NCBI RefSeq assembly: GCF_036046055.1
Contig: NZ_CP107939.1
Coordinates: 5,704,001 to 5,768,000, forward strand
DNA: 64,000 nt
Source: Nocardia sp. NBC_00403
Lineage (GTDB): Bacteria > Actinomycetota > Actinomycetes > Mycobacteriales > Mycobacteriaceae
Direction of reading: 5' to 3'
Positions 39,136 through 48,477 of the stretch are shown piece after piece (position 1 is the first letter of the stretch; each line of letters opens with the position of its first letter). A model generated the notes under the pieces. The model was not told where the DNA came from, did not search any database, and saw only the letters and a list, made by a program, of their open reading frames with translations. The position numbers and the translations under genes are program-made.

Positions 39136-39171
39136 ATGCTCTTGGTCATCGCGGCCGATGACGTTCGGCAC
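39136..39171 (+). promoter_or_regulatory. Weak tandem DosR-like boxes upstream of a universal stress protein
   Basis: ATGCTCTTGGTCAT (39136-39149, 8 of 14) and ATGACGTTCGGCAC (39158-39171, 10 of 14) start 22 bp apart and end 76 bp before ATG 39248. Individually weak; the spacing is the main support. Confidence 0.4.
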
Positions 39172-39247
39172 CTCACAGCCGCGTCGGTCGGGCGAGATGC
39201 TGTGTTCGACACACCGACTCGAACATCGCGACCTAAGGGGCAGCGGA

Positions 39248-40162
39248 ATGAGCACCCGACATGATGCGGATCGACACCAGCTTGCCTCGGCCGCGGTGGT
39301 AGTGGGGACCGATGGGTCCGCGACCGCCGATGCCGCCGTCCGATGGGCGGCTGAAACGGCGGCTCGGAAGGGACGGCACTTGCTGATCGTGCACGGCCTC
39401 GACCTCGCGGTCACTCGCACGGTCCTCGGGAGCCACCTCCCCATGATGTCCTCGGTCATCGAGGCGATGCACGGCCACGGCGATCACATCCTCGCCGAGG
39501 CCCGTGCCCTTGCGTGCGACATCGCTCCCGATCGCACCGTAGCCACCGAACTCTCCGAAGCGAACCCGGCGAAGTCGCTGATCGCGCTCTCGGAAAGTGC
39601 GCACCTCGTTGTCATCGGCGCGACCAGAGGCGACGGCATGCTCGCGCACCTCGGATCGACATTGCTCGCGGTGGCCGGGCACGGCCACGGCACAACCGTG
39701 GTCGTGCCGGGCACCGGAGAACCGAATCATCGCAGCGGTCCGGTCGTAGTGGGCGCGGACGGCAGCCCGGTCGGTGAAGCCGCCCTCGGCGCGGCATTCG
39801 CCGAGGCATCCGAGCGCAATGCCGAACTCGTCACCATGCACGCCTGGAGCGACCTGACTTTCGGCGCGTACGCCGGAAATTCATATCTCGAAATCCCTAT
39901 CGTCGACCTCGAGATCGCCGAACACGCACTGCTGGCCGAGCGTCTCGCGGGTTGGCAGGAGAAATACCCTGACGTCACCGTGACCCGTAAGGTCTCCGTT
40001 ACCGGGCCGCGCGAGCAGTTAGCGAACTGGTCGAAGTCCGCGCAGCTGCTCGTGGTCGGCAGCCGCGGCCGCGGCGGATTCCGCGGTCTACTCCTCGGCT
40101 CGACCAGCAGCTGGCTCGTGCAGCATGCGGACTGTCCGGTCATGGTCGTGCACCCGAACTAG
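39248..40162 (+). CDS. Universal stress protein, two tandem Usp domains
   Basis: A 304-residue paralogue of the 17.5 kb protein, sharing the opening (HQLASA.VVVG.DGS) and the C-terminal signature GSRGRGGFRGLLLGSTSSWL for ATP binding. Two domains span about 14-150 and 160-300. A ribosome site AAGGGG lies about nine bases before the ATG. It follows the wax ester synthase after 173 bp and has weak DosR-like boxes upstream. Expected role: ATP-dependent modulation of growth under stress. Confidence 0.93.
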   Translation: MSTRHDADRHQLASAAVVVGTDGSATADAAVRWAAETAARKGRHLLIVHGLDLAVTRTVLGSHLPMMSSVIEAMHGHGDHILAEARALACDIAPDRTVATELSEANPAKSLIALSESAHLVVIGATRGDGMLAHLGSTLLAVAGHGHGTTVVVPGTGEPNHRSGPVVVGADGSPVGEAALGAAFAEASERNAELVTMHAWSDLTFGAYAGNSYLEIPIVDLEIAEHALLAERLAGWQEKYPDVTVTRKVSVTGPREQLANWSKSAQLLVVGSRGRGGFRGLLLGSTSSWLVQHADCPVMVVHPN

Positions 40163-40411
40163 TTCGCACTCCCACAGCGGCGAAACAAACCGCCGCCGTC
40201 GCCATCGCGCTGATCATGGTGATCATGCCCCGTGCCCGGGGCCGTCGTATCGCAGGCCCGATGCCGAGTGATGCGCCCCGGTGGTGACTGGCCCCAGGAG
40301 GCCCGGAAGTCCGATGGCACACCGTCATCTGGCAACCGCGCGCCGTGATCCGGCATGCACGCTCCCCGAGGGCTCCAGGACCACGGCAGCCGACCGCCGC
40401 AGACAAGAACG

Positions 40412-40594
40412 GTTGATGGGTTGGCAACATGCGCACTAACCTGTATCGCCGAATTGCCCACGGGCCGACAGGTCCTCGCGATCCTGCTCGCCCATCCCGG
40501 CGTGCCGCAGGTCGTGATTCGCATCGGCACAGCGCCCGACAAGGAAGCCGAGGCCCCGCCGGCCCTCGTCGATATCCTCACCAGCCGCCGGTGA
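40412..40594 (+). pseudogene. C-terminal relic of an Acg-type nitroreductase
   Basis: The frame reads DGLATCALTCIAELPTGRQV, then LAILLAHPGVPQVVIRIGTA and PDKEAEAPP, closely matching the last 60 residues of the 26.2 kb protein. The N-terminal 270 residues are absent; nothing similar was found between 40163 and 40411. Confidence 0.75.
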
Positions 40595-40683
40595 CCCCGA
40601 GCCGTCTTCACGATGCGAGCCAACGACTACGAGAGGACACCGCGGGATGCGGCGCTCGCGGCCGACCCGTCGTCGCGGTCTGA

Positions 40684-41643
40684 TCAGGCACGGGCGCGGT
40701 CGCGAGCCAGAGCGCGGTCGCGCTGTTCCTCGAAGCGCGGGATCTTCACCTTCTCCATATCCTCTAGGAACGCGGCGAGCCGCTCTCGGATCTGTTCGCC
40801 GCGTGCACTGAAGTCGGTGCGGCCGAACAGATTCCACTGCCGCAATACCGGCTGCAGCACCTCTTCGAGGTGCTGACGCAGGTCGTAGACACCGTGTTTG
40901 GCCATGAGTACACCGTTGCGGCGGAAGTGCGGCATCCCGGCGCCGGGCATCCGGAAATTCTGCACGATGTTGGCGACAGCCTCGATCGCCTGATCCGGCA
41001 CCAGATCCAGCGCCCCGCCGCACATAGTGCGATAAAAGATCATGTGCAGGTTCTCGTCGGCGGCGATGCGTTGCAACATCTTGTCGGCAATCGGATCATT
41101 GCACACCCGGCCGGTATTGCGGTGGGTGACCCGGGTGGCCAACTCCTGAAAGCTCACGTAGGCAACCGAATGCAGGAAGCCCGCGCCGCTGTCGACCTCG
41201 GCCTCGCTGACTCCCGAGGAGAAGCCATTGGTCATATGCACCATCCTGGCCTCTTCCAACGCGACCGGGTCGACACCGCGGGTCACCACCAGATAATCGC
41301 GAATTACGGTGCTGTGCCGCATTTCTTCAGCGGTCCACCGCCCCACCCAGGTGCCCCAAGCACCGTCGCGGGAGAAGTTCTCGGCGATCTCGCGGTGGTA
41401 GGAGGGCAGATTATCCTCGGTCAGGAGGTTCGTGACCATCGCCGCCTTGGCGACCTCGCTGAGCCCGGATTGTTCGGCCTCCCAGTCGATTCCGCCGAGG
41501 GCGGCGAAGTTGCGGCCTTCGTCCCATGGTATGTAGTCGTGCGGATGCCAATCCTTGGTCATCGATAAGTGCCGATGCACGCAGTCCCCAGCCATCGGCT
41601 CCAGCTCGGTGAGTATTTCGCGTTGGGTCAGGTCACGCGTCAA
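40684..41643 (-). CDS. Acyl-ACP desaturase (DesA type)
   Basis: A 319-residue soluble di-iron desaturase, like DesA1/DesA2 of mycobacteria, which introduce double bases into acyl-ACP chains using oxygen and ferredoxin. Iron ligands are visible as E76 (TEDNLPSYH), EEMRH at 106-110, E167 and DENLH at 196-200. The likely start is TTG 41643 (TRDLTQREIL), with AGGTAGGT about nine bases upstream; no nearer ATG or GTG in frame preserves the N-terminal helix. An exact DosR-like consensus box lies 83 bp upstream, although the reaction needs oxygen. Confidence 0.92.
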   Translation of the reverse strand: MTRDLTQREILTELEPMAGDCVHRHLSMTKDWHPHDYIPWDEGRNFAALGGIDWEAEQSGLSEVAKAAMVTNLLTEDNLPSYHREIAENFSRDGAWGTWVGRWTAEEMRHSTVIRDYLVVTRGVDPVALEEARMVHMTNGFSSGVSEAEVDSGAGFLHSVAYVSFQELATRVTHRNTGRVCNDPIADKMLQRIAADENLHMIFYRTMCGGALDLVPDQAIEAVANIVQNFRMPGAGMPHFRRNGVLMAKHGVYDLRQHLEEVLQPVLRQWNLFGRTDFSARGEQIRERLAAFLEDMEKVKIPRFEEQRDRALARDRARA

Positions 41644-41725
41644 AGGTGGTACCTACCTTTCCTTCTCGTTGAGTCCAAGGCCGTCTGTCGGCTCCCATGC
41701 CACCACCGAGTTCCGGCGGCCCCCA

Positions 41726-41762
41726 GGGCCGAAGGTCCCGCAGAGTTCGGGACCGAATGCCC
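41726..41762 (-). promoter_or_regulatory. Tandem DosR-like boxes upstream of the desaturase
   Basis: GGGCCGAAGGTCCC (41726-41739) is the exact reverse complement of the consensus GGGACCTTCGGCCC. A second copy, GGGACCGAATGCCC (41749-41762, 11 of 14), starts 23 bp further upstream. Confidence 0.7.
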
Positions 41763-41779
41763 TTATCTCGAGGCCGCGA

Positions 41780-42310
41780 AATGGACCACACTCCCGCGAT
41801 GTCGCGGCGGTCCAAGACCGGCAGGGCGGCCACCAGCGCCACCGCACCCGCCAGCACCAGCCAGCCGTATGCGGCGGGCAGCCCGGCACCGAGTGGGCCG
41901 CCCTCGATCACCTGAACGGCGGTGCCAGTCTCCACGGCCGGACGGCCTCGACCAGTTTGCTCGCGACGTAGCGCACATACGCGCCGACCGCGAGCACCGA
42001 CGTGACGGCAGGTGCCGCAGTCCGCCTCCGCCGAGAGGCATCCCCGCACCTCAGGTTTCGCCGATCGTGCCGGTCAGCCGGAGGAGTGCTGATCGTTAGT
42101 GAGCGGGAGATCAGGGTGATCTCGCCGGTGTCGCGTCGGCGGATGAGCTCCTCGCGGGTGATGGCATCGTCGGGAGTCCGAGGACCTCGGAGGCGGCGCG
42201 AGCGACGTCGGCCAGGTGCGTCTCGGCGACGATTTGCACCTGGGGCGAACAGATGGGCGGCGTCGGTCCCTGCGACGCGGTAGTACGGTATGACCGCCCT
42301 GCGATCACAT
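41780..42310 (-). pseudogene. Degenerate minus-strand gene, family not identified
   Basis: Minus-strand pieces in different frames look protein-like: AETHLADVARAASEVLGLP, then DDAITREELIRRRDTGEITL after a one-base shift near 42170, and a hydrophobic segment AYGWLVLAGAVALVAALPVL near 41810-41890. They suggest a broken membrane-associated protein. No family could be assigned. Confidence 0.35.
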
Positions 42311-42411
42311 TTCCGATCGGGGTGGTAGCGAGCGCGGCCGATGGCCCAACGGCGGCGGATATGCGAGAGTGAATCCAGGACGACAGCAGTGCCGCAAGAC
42401 CATCGCGGACA

Positions 42412-42425
42412 GGGGCTTTGGGCCC
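42412..42425 (+). promoter_or_regulatory. DosR-like box just upstream of the Ddn-type gene
   Basis: GGGGCTTTGGGCCC matches the consensus at 12 of 14 positions. It ends only 21 bp before the ATG at 42447, closer than at any other gene here, so it may act differently or be coincidental. Confidence 0.4.
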
Positions 42426-42446
42426 TGGGCAGTCGAGGAGCGCGTC

Positions 42447-42926
42447 ATGCGGGGTTACGGCAACTATCTGCGCTCGCTGTATCGCACCGGTCGGCCGAAT
42501 TGGTTCGCTCGACTACAGAATCGTTGGTCGGCATGGGTCTTCGCGGCAGGGATCGCACCGCGGCGGGTCGCCGCCCTCGGTGTCCGCGGGCGCCACAGCG
42601 GGCGGCTGATCTGGTTTCCGGTGGTGCTGACAGATCTCGACGGCGCCCGCTATGTGGTGTCGATGCTGGGGCGGAACGTGAACTGGGTCCGTAACTTGGC
42701 CGCCGCCGACGGCCGGGCCGAGTTGCGGCACGGTGCACGCGAGCGCGTGCACCTCGTGGCGGTCGAACCGGAACAGCGGGCGCCGATCCTGCGGCGGTAC
42801 GTGCGCATCGCACCCGGAGCCCGCCCACACATCCCGGTATCGCGGCACGCCGCGGCGGCGGACTTCGAGCGGATAGCCGCGAAGTACCCGGTGTTCCGCA
42901 TCGAATCCGAGCCGGTACCCGGCTGA
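42447..42926 (+). CDS. Deazaflavin (F420)-dependent nitroreductase family protein (Ddn type)
   Basis: A 159-residue split-barrel protein. The pattern LGVRGRHSGRLIWFPVVLTD, then YVVSMLGRNVNWVRNLAAAD, matches the F420-binding core of Ddn/Rv1558-type proteins (TxGRxSGxxR...GxxxxPxWxxNL). Such enzymes reduce quinones or nitro compounds with reduced F420. The ATG has GAGGAG about seven bases upstream. Monocistronic between degenerate regions. Confidence 0.88.
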   Translation: MRGYGNYLRSLYRTGRPNWFARLQNRWSAWVFAAGIAPRRVAALGVRGRHSGRLIWFPVVLTDLDGARYVVSMLGRNVNWVRNLAAADGRAELRHGARERVHLVAVEPEQRAPILRRYVRIAPGARPHIPVSRHAAAADFERIAAKYPVFRIESEPVPG

Positions 42927-43015
42927 CCGAGTGGGCGGCGGTCACACCTTGTCGACCGCGTCCTCGTCGTCTTGCTCATCGAACGGTCCCGTGTTGATAC
43001 CGAACAGCAGGTTGC

Positions 43016-43140
43016 GAGCGATGGCAGATCGAAATCACCTACACCGAACTCGTATCGACCATCCGCAATGGCCACGGGCTACGCGCCCGCACCCAGGACG
43101 GGATCAACCAAGAGGTCTACGCCCTTCTAGCTCGAGTCTT
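43016..43140 (+). pseudogene. Transposase fragment, IS4-like C-terminus
   Basis: The frame WQIEITYTELVSTIRNGHGL, then RARTQDGINQEVYALL resembles the C-terminal part of IS4-family DDE transposases (typically WEIE ... LRSRxPxGVxQEVYALL). No start, catalytic core or terminal repeats remain. Confidence 0.6.
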
Positions 43141-43317
43141 AACCTTGCGGGTGCCGGGCGCAGCACCCGGTTGATCTTGAACGAAGGCCCTTGGCCGATG
43201 ATTCTTCTTGCGACAGAACGAATCTCACAACTTGGGGCTTCAATTGATCAGTGTAAACGACAGCTGGCTGCGTCCAGGGGCCCGTACCTGCCCGCAGCGG
43301 ATCCTGTGCCACACCCA

Positions 43318-43530
43318 TGGCCGCGGTAGGGACCAGCCATCTGATGATTCCCGGCTGGCCGTATTCGCTGATCTGTGCGTTTGAATCGGGCCATAGTTCC
43401 TGGACCGCGCAGCAGATGCGAAGGGTCGTGGAGAACCTGATCGCCGCCGGGCACGGGCAGCCCGGTGATCCCAACATCTGGGTGCTCATCGACGCCGGAT
43501 ACGACGCACCCCAGCTAGCGTTCCTGCGAG
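43318..43530 (+). pseudogene. Transposase fragment of an actinobacterial DDE family
   Basis: The frame HLMIPGWPYSLICAFESGHS, then VVENLIAAGHGQPGDPNIWV and LIDAGYDAPQLAF matches the region before and around the second catalytic aspartate (DAGYD) of IS701-like transposases common in Nocardia and Streptomyces. Flanking parts are missing. Confidence 0.65.
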
Positions 43531-43544
43531 TCTCCGGTCGCAGA

Positions 43545-43690
43545 GGCAATCGATATCGGCGCCGGTGACGCTGTGCTCGATCGGGATTCCGACCTGCTGA
43601 CACAGCGATCGCGCCACTGCCGCGGAGTCGCCGGTGAAGCACCTTCAGTGCGACACCCTCGCTGCGGAACCCGGCCGCCGCGGCGGTGGT
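43545..43690 (-). pseudogene. Fragment of a magnesium-type P-type ATPase
   Basis: Minus strand: SEGVALKVL, then after a one-base shift TGDSAAVARSLCQQVGIPIE and HSVTGADIDCL. This is the nucleotide-domain hinge region seen in MgtA-type pumps (KVLTGD ... VxxxVGL ... GxDI). About 45 residues remain. Confidence 0.55.
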
Positions 43691-43755
43691 TCTCGACCTT
43701 GCCTACGCTGGCGTCGACATCCGACGATGGCGGATCCCCGCGACCGGTCTACAAG

Positions 43756-43771
43756 TTGCTAAGATTAGAAA
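43756..43771 (+). promoter_or_regulatory. ArsR-type operator, site 1
   Basis: TTGCTAAGATTAGAAA is an inverted repeat (TTGCTAA / TTAGAAA, one mismatch) 41 bp upstream of the ArsR start at 43813. It matches the perfect site at 49479. Probable autoregulatory site. Confidence 0.6.
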
Positions 43772-43812
43772 ACAATCTCGGGGCCGTGTACATGCGGGGA
43801 GTGGAGGACGTC

Positions 43813-44172
43813 ATGGCGGATTCGCGTCAGCCGCTCTATCGGATGAAAGCCGACTTCTTCAAAACGCTCGGTCATCCCGCGCGGATCCGGGTGCTCGAGT
43901 TGCTCAGCGAACGCGATTACGCGGTCTCGGAGATGTTGCCCGAGGTCGGTATCGAGCCGGCCAATCTGTCGCAGCAGTTGTCGATCCTGCGCCGCACCGG
44001 CCTGGTCACCGCCCGTCGTGAGGGGCTGTCGGTGTCCTACGCTCTGACCTCGCCGCGCGTCGCGGAGCTTCTGACAGTGGCCCGGGCGATTCTCACCGGG
44101 GTCGTCGCCGGGCAAGCCGAGCTGCTCGAAGAGCTGCCCGAACCCGCGCTGATCACCGAGTCCACCGGCTGA
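43813..44172 (+). CDS. ArsR-family transcriptional regulator (Rv0081-like)
   Basis: A 119-residue winged-helix regulator. The opening PLYRMKADFFKTLGHPARIR, then VLELLSERDYAVSEM and ANLSQQLSILRRTGLVTARR closely follow Rv0081, which regulates the formate hydrogenlyase-like locus in M. tuberculosis. There are no cysteines, so metal sensing through thiols is unlikely. ATG 43813 has GGAGG five bases upstream; longer in-frame starts run through relic DNA. An inverted repeat upstream suggests autoregulation. A relic of the neighbouring Rv0082-type gene lies convergently downstream. Confidence 0.92.
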   Translation: MADSRQPLYRMKADFFKTLGHPARIRVLELLSERDYAVSEMLPEVGIEPANLSQQLSILRRTGLVTARREGLSVSYALTSPRVAELLTVARAILTGVVAGQAELLEELPEPALITESTG

Positions 44173-44359
44173 CCCCACCATCCACAGCGAGGCAAGCAGG
44201 GCTTCGCAGGATTTCTGAAGTGCGTACCTTGCACAGAATGGGTCTGCGCCTACGGTGACCACCGATTCCGCCGCCGAAGAGGCCACGCCACGTCGGAAAC
44301 CCGCGACAAGCTGCCGAAGTTCTGGTGCTGGCCGCGGTGCGATGGTGCACGAGTACCAA

Positions 44360-44659
44360 GCGCGGCCGCGGCGTCGCGTCCAGGGTCCGTTGCAGTGGTT
44401 CAGCCATATTCCGGGTGACGACCCCGGTCACCAGCAACGCATCGGCGTGACGAGGGGACGCCACCAGTCGCGCACCGTAGCGTTCCGCGTCGTACACCGG
44501 CCCGAACGCACCCGAGATCTCCACCTCGCAGCCGTTGCACGAGTCGGCGTCGACGTGCCGGATCCGCAGTGAACCCCGCACGGCGGCAGGAACATCGGCG
44601 GCTGCTGGCGCTGCCGGTGCCGGTTCGGCCACCCGACCGACCCGCAGGATCTTGCGCAC
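44360..44659 (-). pseudogene. Relic of a NuoB/HycG-like [4Fe-4S] hydrogenase subunit (Rv0082-like)
   Basis: From ATG 44659 the first 100 residues match the small subunit of group 4 hydrogenase/complex I: RHVDADSCNGCEVEISGAFG, then DALLVTGVVTRNMAEPL. Two cluster cysteines (41, 44) are present. After DATPRPR the sequence changes abruptly, the expected ACGDCA segment and final cysteine are missing, and an unrelated tail runs on to 44153. It lies next to an Rv0081-like regulator, the same pairing as Rv0081-Rv0082. Confidence 0.7.
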
Positions 44660-44836
44660 TCAACCATCGCGAGCTCTGCCGGCTGCCGGGTCGATCTACC
44701 TCGCCCACAGTTAGACGTCGACCAGACTACGAGCCAGCAATCTCTTTGATTGCGAAAACATGCAACCGCACATATTGTGTCGCTTCGAGCTGAGTCGTGA
44801 TCCGCCGCCCGTGCGGCCGCAAGTCGGTGTACGGAT

Positions 44837-46558
44837 TCAGCCTGGAATGTGGGTAAGCCGCTGAGCTCGAGGCGTGTTGGTGGGTGTGGGGGTCTGGGCC
44901 GCCGGTGGCCGGTGTGCGATGGGTGCCCGGCACAGCGGAACGTAGCGGCGCGCGTGGTCTATCGCCTCACAGGTATTGGCGAACAGGCTGTCGCGACCGT
45001 CGGCCGGTAGCGCGCCGAGGGCGGCTAGGCGTCGTTGATGGTCGGTGCGTAGTCCGGACAGCAGCACTGTGATGTGACGGTGTTCGAGCTTGCCGATGGC
45101 GTCTTTGAGCACCAGCGCGCCGGTGGTGTCCAGGGCGGTGATCTTGGACATGCGCAGGATGACGACCTTGACGTCGGCGACCTCGGCCAGTTCCAGCAGG
45201 AACCGGTGCGCGGCAGCGAAGAATAGCGGTCCGTCGATGCGGTAGGCGACGATGTGGTCGCGCAGGAGATCGTGTTCCTCAGCGAGGTGGTCGGTTTCGT
45301 CGAGGGATACCTGTTCGAGCCGGGCCTCGCGTGCCACCGAGCGCAGCGCGAGGACGACGGCGAACCCGACGCCGACCGCGACGGCGGTGACCAGGTCGAG
45401 CGCGACGGTGACGCCGAAGGTGACGACCATGATGATCGCGTCACCGCGCGAGGCGCGGGCAATCGCGATCAGCGCAGTGGTTTCCACCATCCGCACCGTA
45501 GTCGCCAGCAGCACGCCCGCGAGGGCAGCCAGAGGGATGTCGGCGACGAGCGGCGCGGCCAGGTAGATGATGGCGGCCAGAATCACCGCGTGGGTGAGCG
45601 CGGCCAGGCGGGTGCGTGCGCCGGAGCGGACGTTGACCGCGGTGCGGGCGATCGCGCCGGTGGCGGGTACACCACCGAACAGCGGTGCTGCGATGTTGGC
45701 CAGGCCTTGGCCGAACAGTTCCCGGTCCGGGTCGTGCCGGGTGCCCACAGCCATCGAATCCGCCGCAGTCGCCGACAACAGTGATTCGAGTGCGGCCAAC
45801 GCCGCAACCGCCAGCGCGGGTCCGATCAGCGACCCAAGCTCGTCTAGTTGCAGGAAACTCAGCGACGGTGCGGGCAACCCGGACGGAATAGTGCCGATCC
45901 GTGTGAGGCCCATCCCGAACAACTGCGCAGCCACGGTGGCGGCGACGACCGCGACCAAAGCGAAGGGCAGCTTCGGCAGGTAGCGTCCGCCAATCAAGAC
46001 GGTCGCGGCCACCACCAGTGCGGTAACCGGTGTCGCTGCGCTCGGCTCCTCGGCGAAGCGGCGCACGGCGTCGAGAGCGGACTGCCATACTTTCTCGCCC
46101 TCGGCGTGAGCGATGCCCAGCGCGGACGGGAACTGTTGCAGCGCGATCACGACCGCGATCCCCGCGGTGAACCCCTCGATCACCGGGGCAGGCATGTACC
46201 GCACCGCGCGCCCGACACCCGTGACCGCCAGCACGACCAGCACGAGTCCTGCCATCAATCCGACCGCAAGGACCCCGGTTGCGCCGTGCGCGGCCACGAT
46301 CGGCACGAGCACCACGGTCATCGCGCCCGTCGGACCTGACACCTGGAACCGCGAACCGCCGAAAACCGCCGCCAGCACACCGGCGATGACCGCGGTGGCC
46401 AGACCGGCCGCCGCGCCGAGCCCGGAGCTGATCCCGAATCCCAGCGCCAGCGGCAGCGCGACCAAAGCGACGATGAGTCCGGCCATCAGGTCCGCACCCG
46501 GAGCGCGCGCGGCGGGTTTCCATTCCGACCAGGTCGGCAGCAGCGTTCGCACCGTCAT
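44837..46558 (-). CDS. SulP-family anion transporter with STAS domain
   Basis: A 573-residue SLC26/SulP transporter: ten or more membrane helices (about 20-410; [53 protein letters not shown]) and a C-terminal STAS domain (about 425-540, [20 protein letters not shown]). The ATG at 46558 overlaps the stop of the PckG gene (ATGA), so translation is coupled. SulP proteins carry sulfate, bicarbonate or dicarboxylates. The coupling to a CO2-handling enzyme favours bicarbonate or dicarboxylate, which is inference. Confidence 0.92.
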   Translation of the reverse strand: MTVRTLLPTWSEWKPAARAPGADLMAGLIVALVALPLALGFGISSGLGAAAGLATAVIAGVLAAVFGGSRFQVSGPTGAMTVVLVPIVAAHGATGVLAVGLMAGLVLVVLAVTGVGRAVRYMPAPVIEGFTAGIAVVIALQQFPSALGIAHAEGEKVWQSALDAVRRFAEEPSAATPVTALVVAATVLIGGRYLPKLPFALVAVVAATVAAQLFGMGLTRIGTIPSGLPAPSLSFLQLDELGSLIGPALAVAALAALESLLSATAADSMAVGTRHDPDRELFGQGLANIAAPLFGGVPATGAIARTAVNVRSGARTRLAALTHAVILAAIIYLAAPLVADIPLAALAGVLLATTVRMVETTALIAIARASRGDAIIMVVTFGVTVALDLVTAVAVGVGFAVVLALRSVAREARLEQVSLDETDHLAEEHDLLRDHIVAYRIDGPLFFAAAHRFLLELAEVADVKVVILRMSKITALDTTGALVLKDAIGKLEHRHITVLLSGLRTDHQRRLAALGALPADGRDSLFANTCEAIDHARRYVPLCRAPIAHRPPAAQTPTPTNTPRAQRLTHIPG

Positions 46559-48387
46559 CGAGCACCGAGCAGGCGCAGCTTCAGTGCGGCCAGCTGGTCG
46601 CGCAGCTCTTCGGGCAACCGGTTGCCGCCGATGGTGGCGTACCACTCATCGATCGAACGGGTTTCGGCTACCCATTCCTCGTTGTCGACTTCCAGCGCCG
46701 TGCCGACCAGTGACCGGTACCGCTCATCGAGACCGGTGAAATCGAGTGCGTTCAGGGTCGGTACATGTCCGATCGGCGTCCACCTGGCGGGGGCAGTGCC
46801 GTCCAAGCGTTCCAGCGCCCACTTCAGAACCCGGATGTTGTCGCCGAATCCCGGCCACAGGAATTTTCCGTCCGCGCTGCGCCGGAACCAGTTGACTTGG
46901 AAGATCTTCGGTAGCTTCGCTGCATCAGCACCAGCGCCGAGCGACAGCCAGTGTGCGAAATAGTCCCCGACGTGATAGCCGAGGAACGGTAGCATCGCCA
47001 TCGGGTCGCGCCGCACCACGCCGACCTTGCCGGCTGCCGCGGCGGTGGTCTCCGAGGACAGCGTGGAGGCCACGAATACCCCATGGGCCCAGTCGAAGGA
47101 TTCGGCGATCAAGGGGATGGTGCTGGCGCGGCGCCCGCCGAAGAAGATCGCTGAGATGGGCACCCCGGTGGGGTCGTTCCATTCCGGTGCGACCGATGGG
47201 CACTGCTCGATGGGGGTGCAGTATCGCGAATTCGGGTGTGCGGCGGGCGTTGCGGATTCCGGTGTCCAGTCCCGGTGATGCCAGTCGGTCAGGTGCGCTG
47301 GCGGGGTGTCGGTCAGGCCCTCCCACCACACGTCGCCGTTGTCGGTGAGCGCGGTGTTGGTGAAGATCGAATTGCCGCGATCGATGGTCGCGATCGCGTT
47401 CGGATTGGTCTTGGCACCAGTCCCCGGGGCGACGCCGAAGAAACCGGCCTCCGGGTTCACCGCGTAGAGGCGGCCGTCGACGCCGAAACGCATCCAGGCG
47501 ATGTCGTCACCGACTGTTTCGGCCTTCCATCCGGCCAGCGCCGGTTCGAGCATCGCGAGGTTGGTCTTGCCGCACGAGGATGGGAACGCGGCGGCAATGT
47601 AGTGCACCTTCTGCTGCGGGGAGGTGAGTTTGAGGATGAGCATGTGCTCGGCAAGCCAGCCTTCGTCGCGGCCCAGTACCGAGGCGATCCGCAGCGCGAA
47701 GCACTTCTTGCCCAGCAGCGCGTTGCCGCCGTAGCCGGAGCCGTAGCTCCAGATGGTGCGCGACTCCGGGAAATGCGCAATGTATTTTGTGTTGTCGCAC
47801 GGCCACGGCACGTCTGCCTCACCTGCGGCCAGGGGCGCACCCACCGAGTGCAGGCACTGCACGAATTCGTCACCGGCGGTGAGCTTCTCCCAGACCGGGG
47901 CGCCCGATCGCGTCATGATCTGCATCGAGACCGCCACGTACTCCGAATCGGTGATCTGCACACCGAATTTCGGCTCCGCCGCATCCAATGGGCCCATGCA
48001 GAACGCGATGACGTACATGGTCCGCCCGGACATCGCGCCGCGAAAGTGTTCGGTCATCACTGTGCGCATGTCGAGCGGGTCGACCCAGTTGTTCGTCGGC
48101 CCCGCGTCCAACGCCGACTCCGAACAGATGAAGGTCCGGTCCTCCACTCTGGCCACATCGTCGGGATCCGACACACACCAGAACGAATTCGGCTTTTCCG
48201 CCAACCGGACGAACGTGCCTCTATCCACCAGCTCCGCGGTAAGCCGGTCCCATTCCTGCCGGGATCCGTCGCACCAGACGATCCGATCCGGCGCCGTCAG
48301 TTCGGCGACTTCGCGGACCCAGGCGGCGATACCCGGGTGATCGGTCGGGCGCTTCGGGGTCAGGGTGGACGCGGAGCGTTCGGTCAC
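46555..48387 (-). CDS. pckG: Phosphoenolpyruvate carboxykinase (GTP)
   Basis: A 610-residue GTP-dependent PEP carboxykinase interconverting oxaloacetate and PEP plus CO2. The kinase-1 motif [11 protein letters not shown] is near 270, with substrate-binding [12 protein letters not shown] and the N-terminal RIVWCDGS. Length is typical. GTG 48387 has GGAGAG nine bases upstream. A near-palindromic TTAG-rich element lies 16-35 bp upstream of the start, downstream of the second ArsR gene. Co-translated with a SulP transporter. In hypoxic mycobacteria this enzyme can work in the CO2-fixing direction, which may be its role here. Confidence 0.95.
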   Translation of the reverse strand: MTERSASTLTPKRPTDHPGIAAWVREVAELTAPDRIVWCDGSRQEWDRLTAELVDRGTFVRLAEKPNSFWCVSDPDDVARVEDRTFICSESALDAGPTNNWVDPLDMRTVMTEHFRGAMSGRTMYVIAFCMGPLDAAEPKFGVQITDSEYVAVSMQIMTRSGAPVWEKLTAGDEFVQCLHSVGAPLAAGEADVPWPCDNTKYIAHFPESRTIWSYGSGYGGNALLGKKCFALRIASVLGRDEGWLAEHMLILKLTSPQQKVHYIAAAFPSSCGKTNLAMLEPALAGWKAETVGDDIAWMRFGVDGRLYAVNPEAGFFGVAPGTGAKTNPNAIATIDRGNSIFTNTALTDNGDVWWEGLTDTPPAHLTDWHHRDWTPESATPAAHPNSRYCTPIEQCPSVAPEWNDPTGVPISAIFFGGRRASTIPLIAESFDWAHGVFVASTLSSETTAAAAGKVGVVRRDPMAMLPFLGYHVGDYFAHWLSLGAGADAAKLPKIFQVNWFRRSADGKFLWPGFGDNIRVLKWALERLDGTAPARWTPIGHVPTLNALDFTGLDERYRSLVGTALEVDNEEWVAETRSIDEWYATIGGNRLPEELRDQLAALKLRLLGAR

Positions 48388-48402
48388 GGGTGCTCTCCTT
48401 CG

Positions 48403-48422
48403 AACTAACTAGGTACTTAGTT
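48403..48422 (-). promoter_or_regulatory. TTAG-rich inverted repeat upstream of pckG
   Basis: A 20-bp near-palindrome with outer arms AACTAA and TTAGTT immediately upstream of the pckG ribosome site. It resembles, but is not identical to, the TTGCTAA-type ArsR operators nearby. Confidence 0.4.
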
Positions 48423-48477
48423 TAGAAATTATGCAATCAGTTGGCCATGGGTGGAGCAGGTGATCATGCCCACTGCC

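Noticed and set aside
47236..48408. A 390-codon rightward frame opposite pckG
   Set aside because: Antisense shadow of pckG with no protein similarity.
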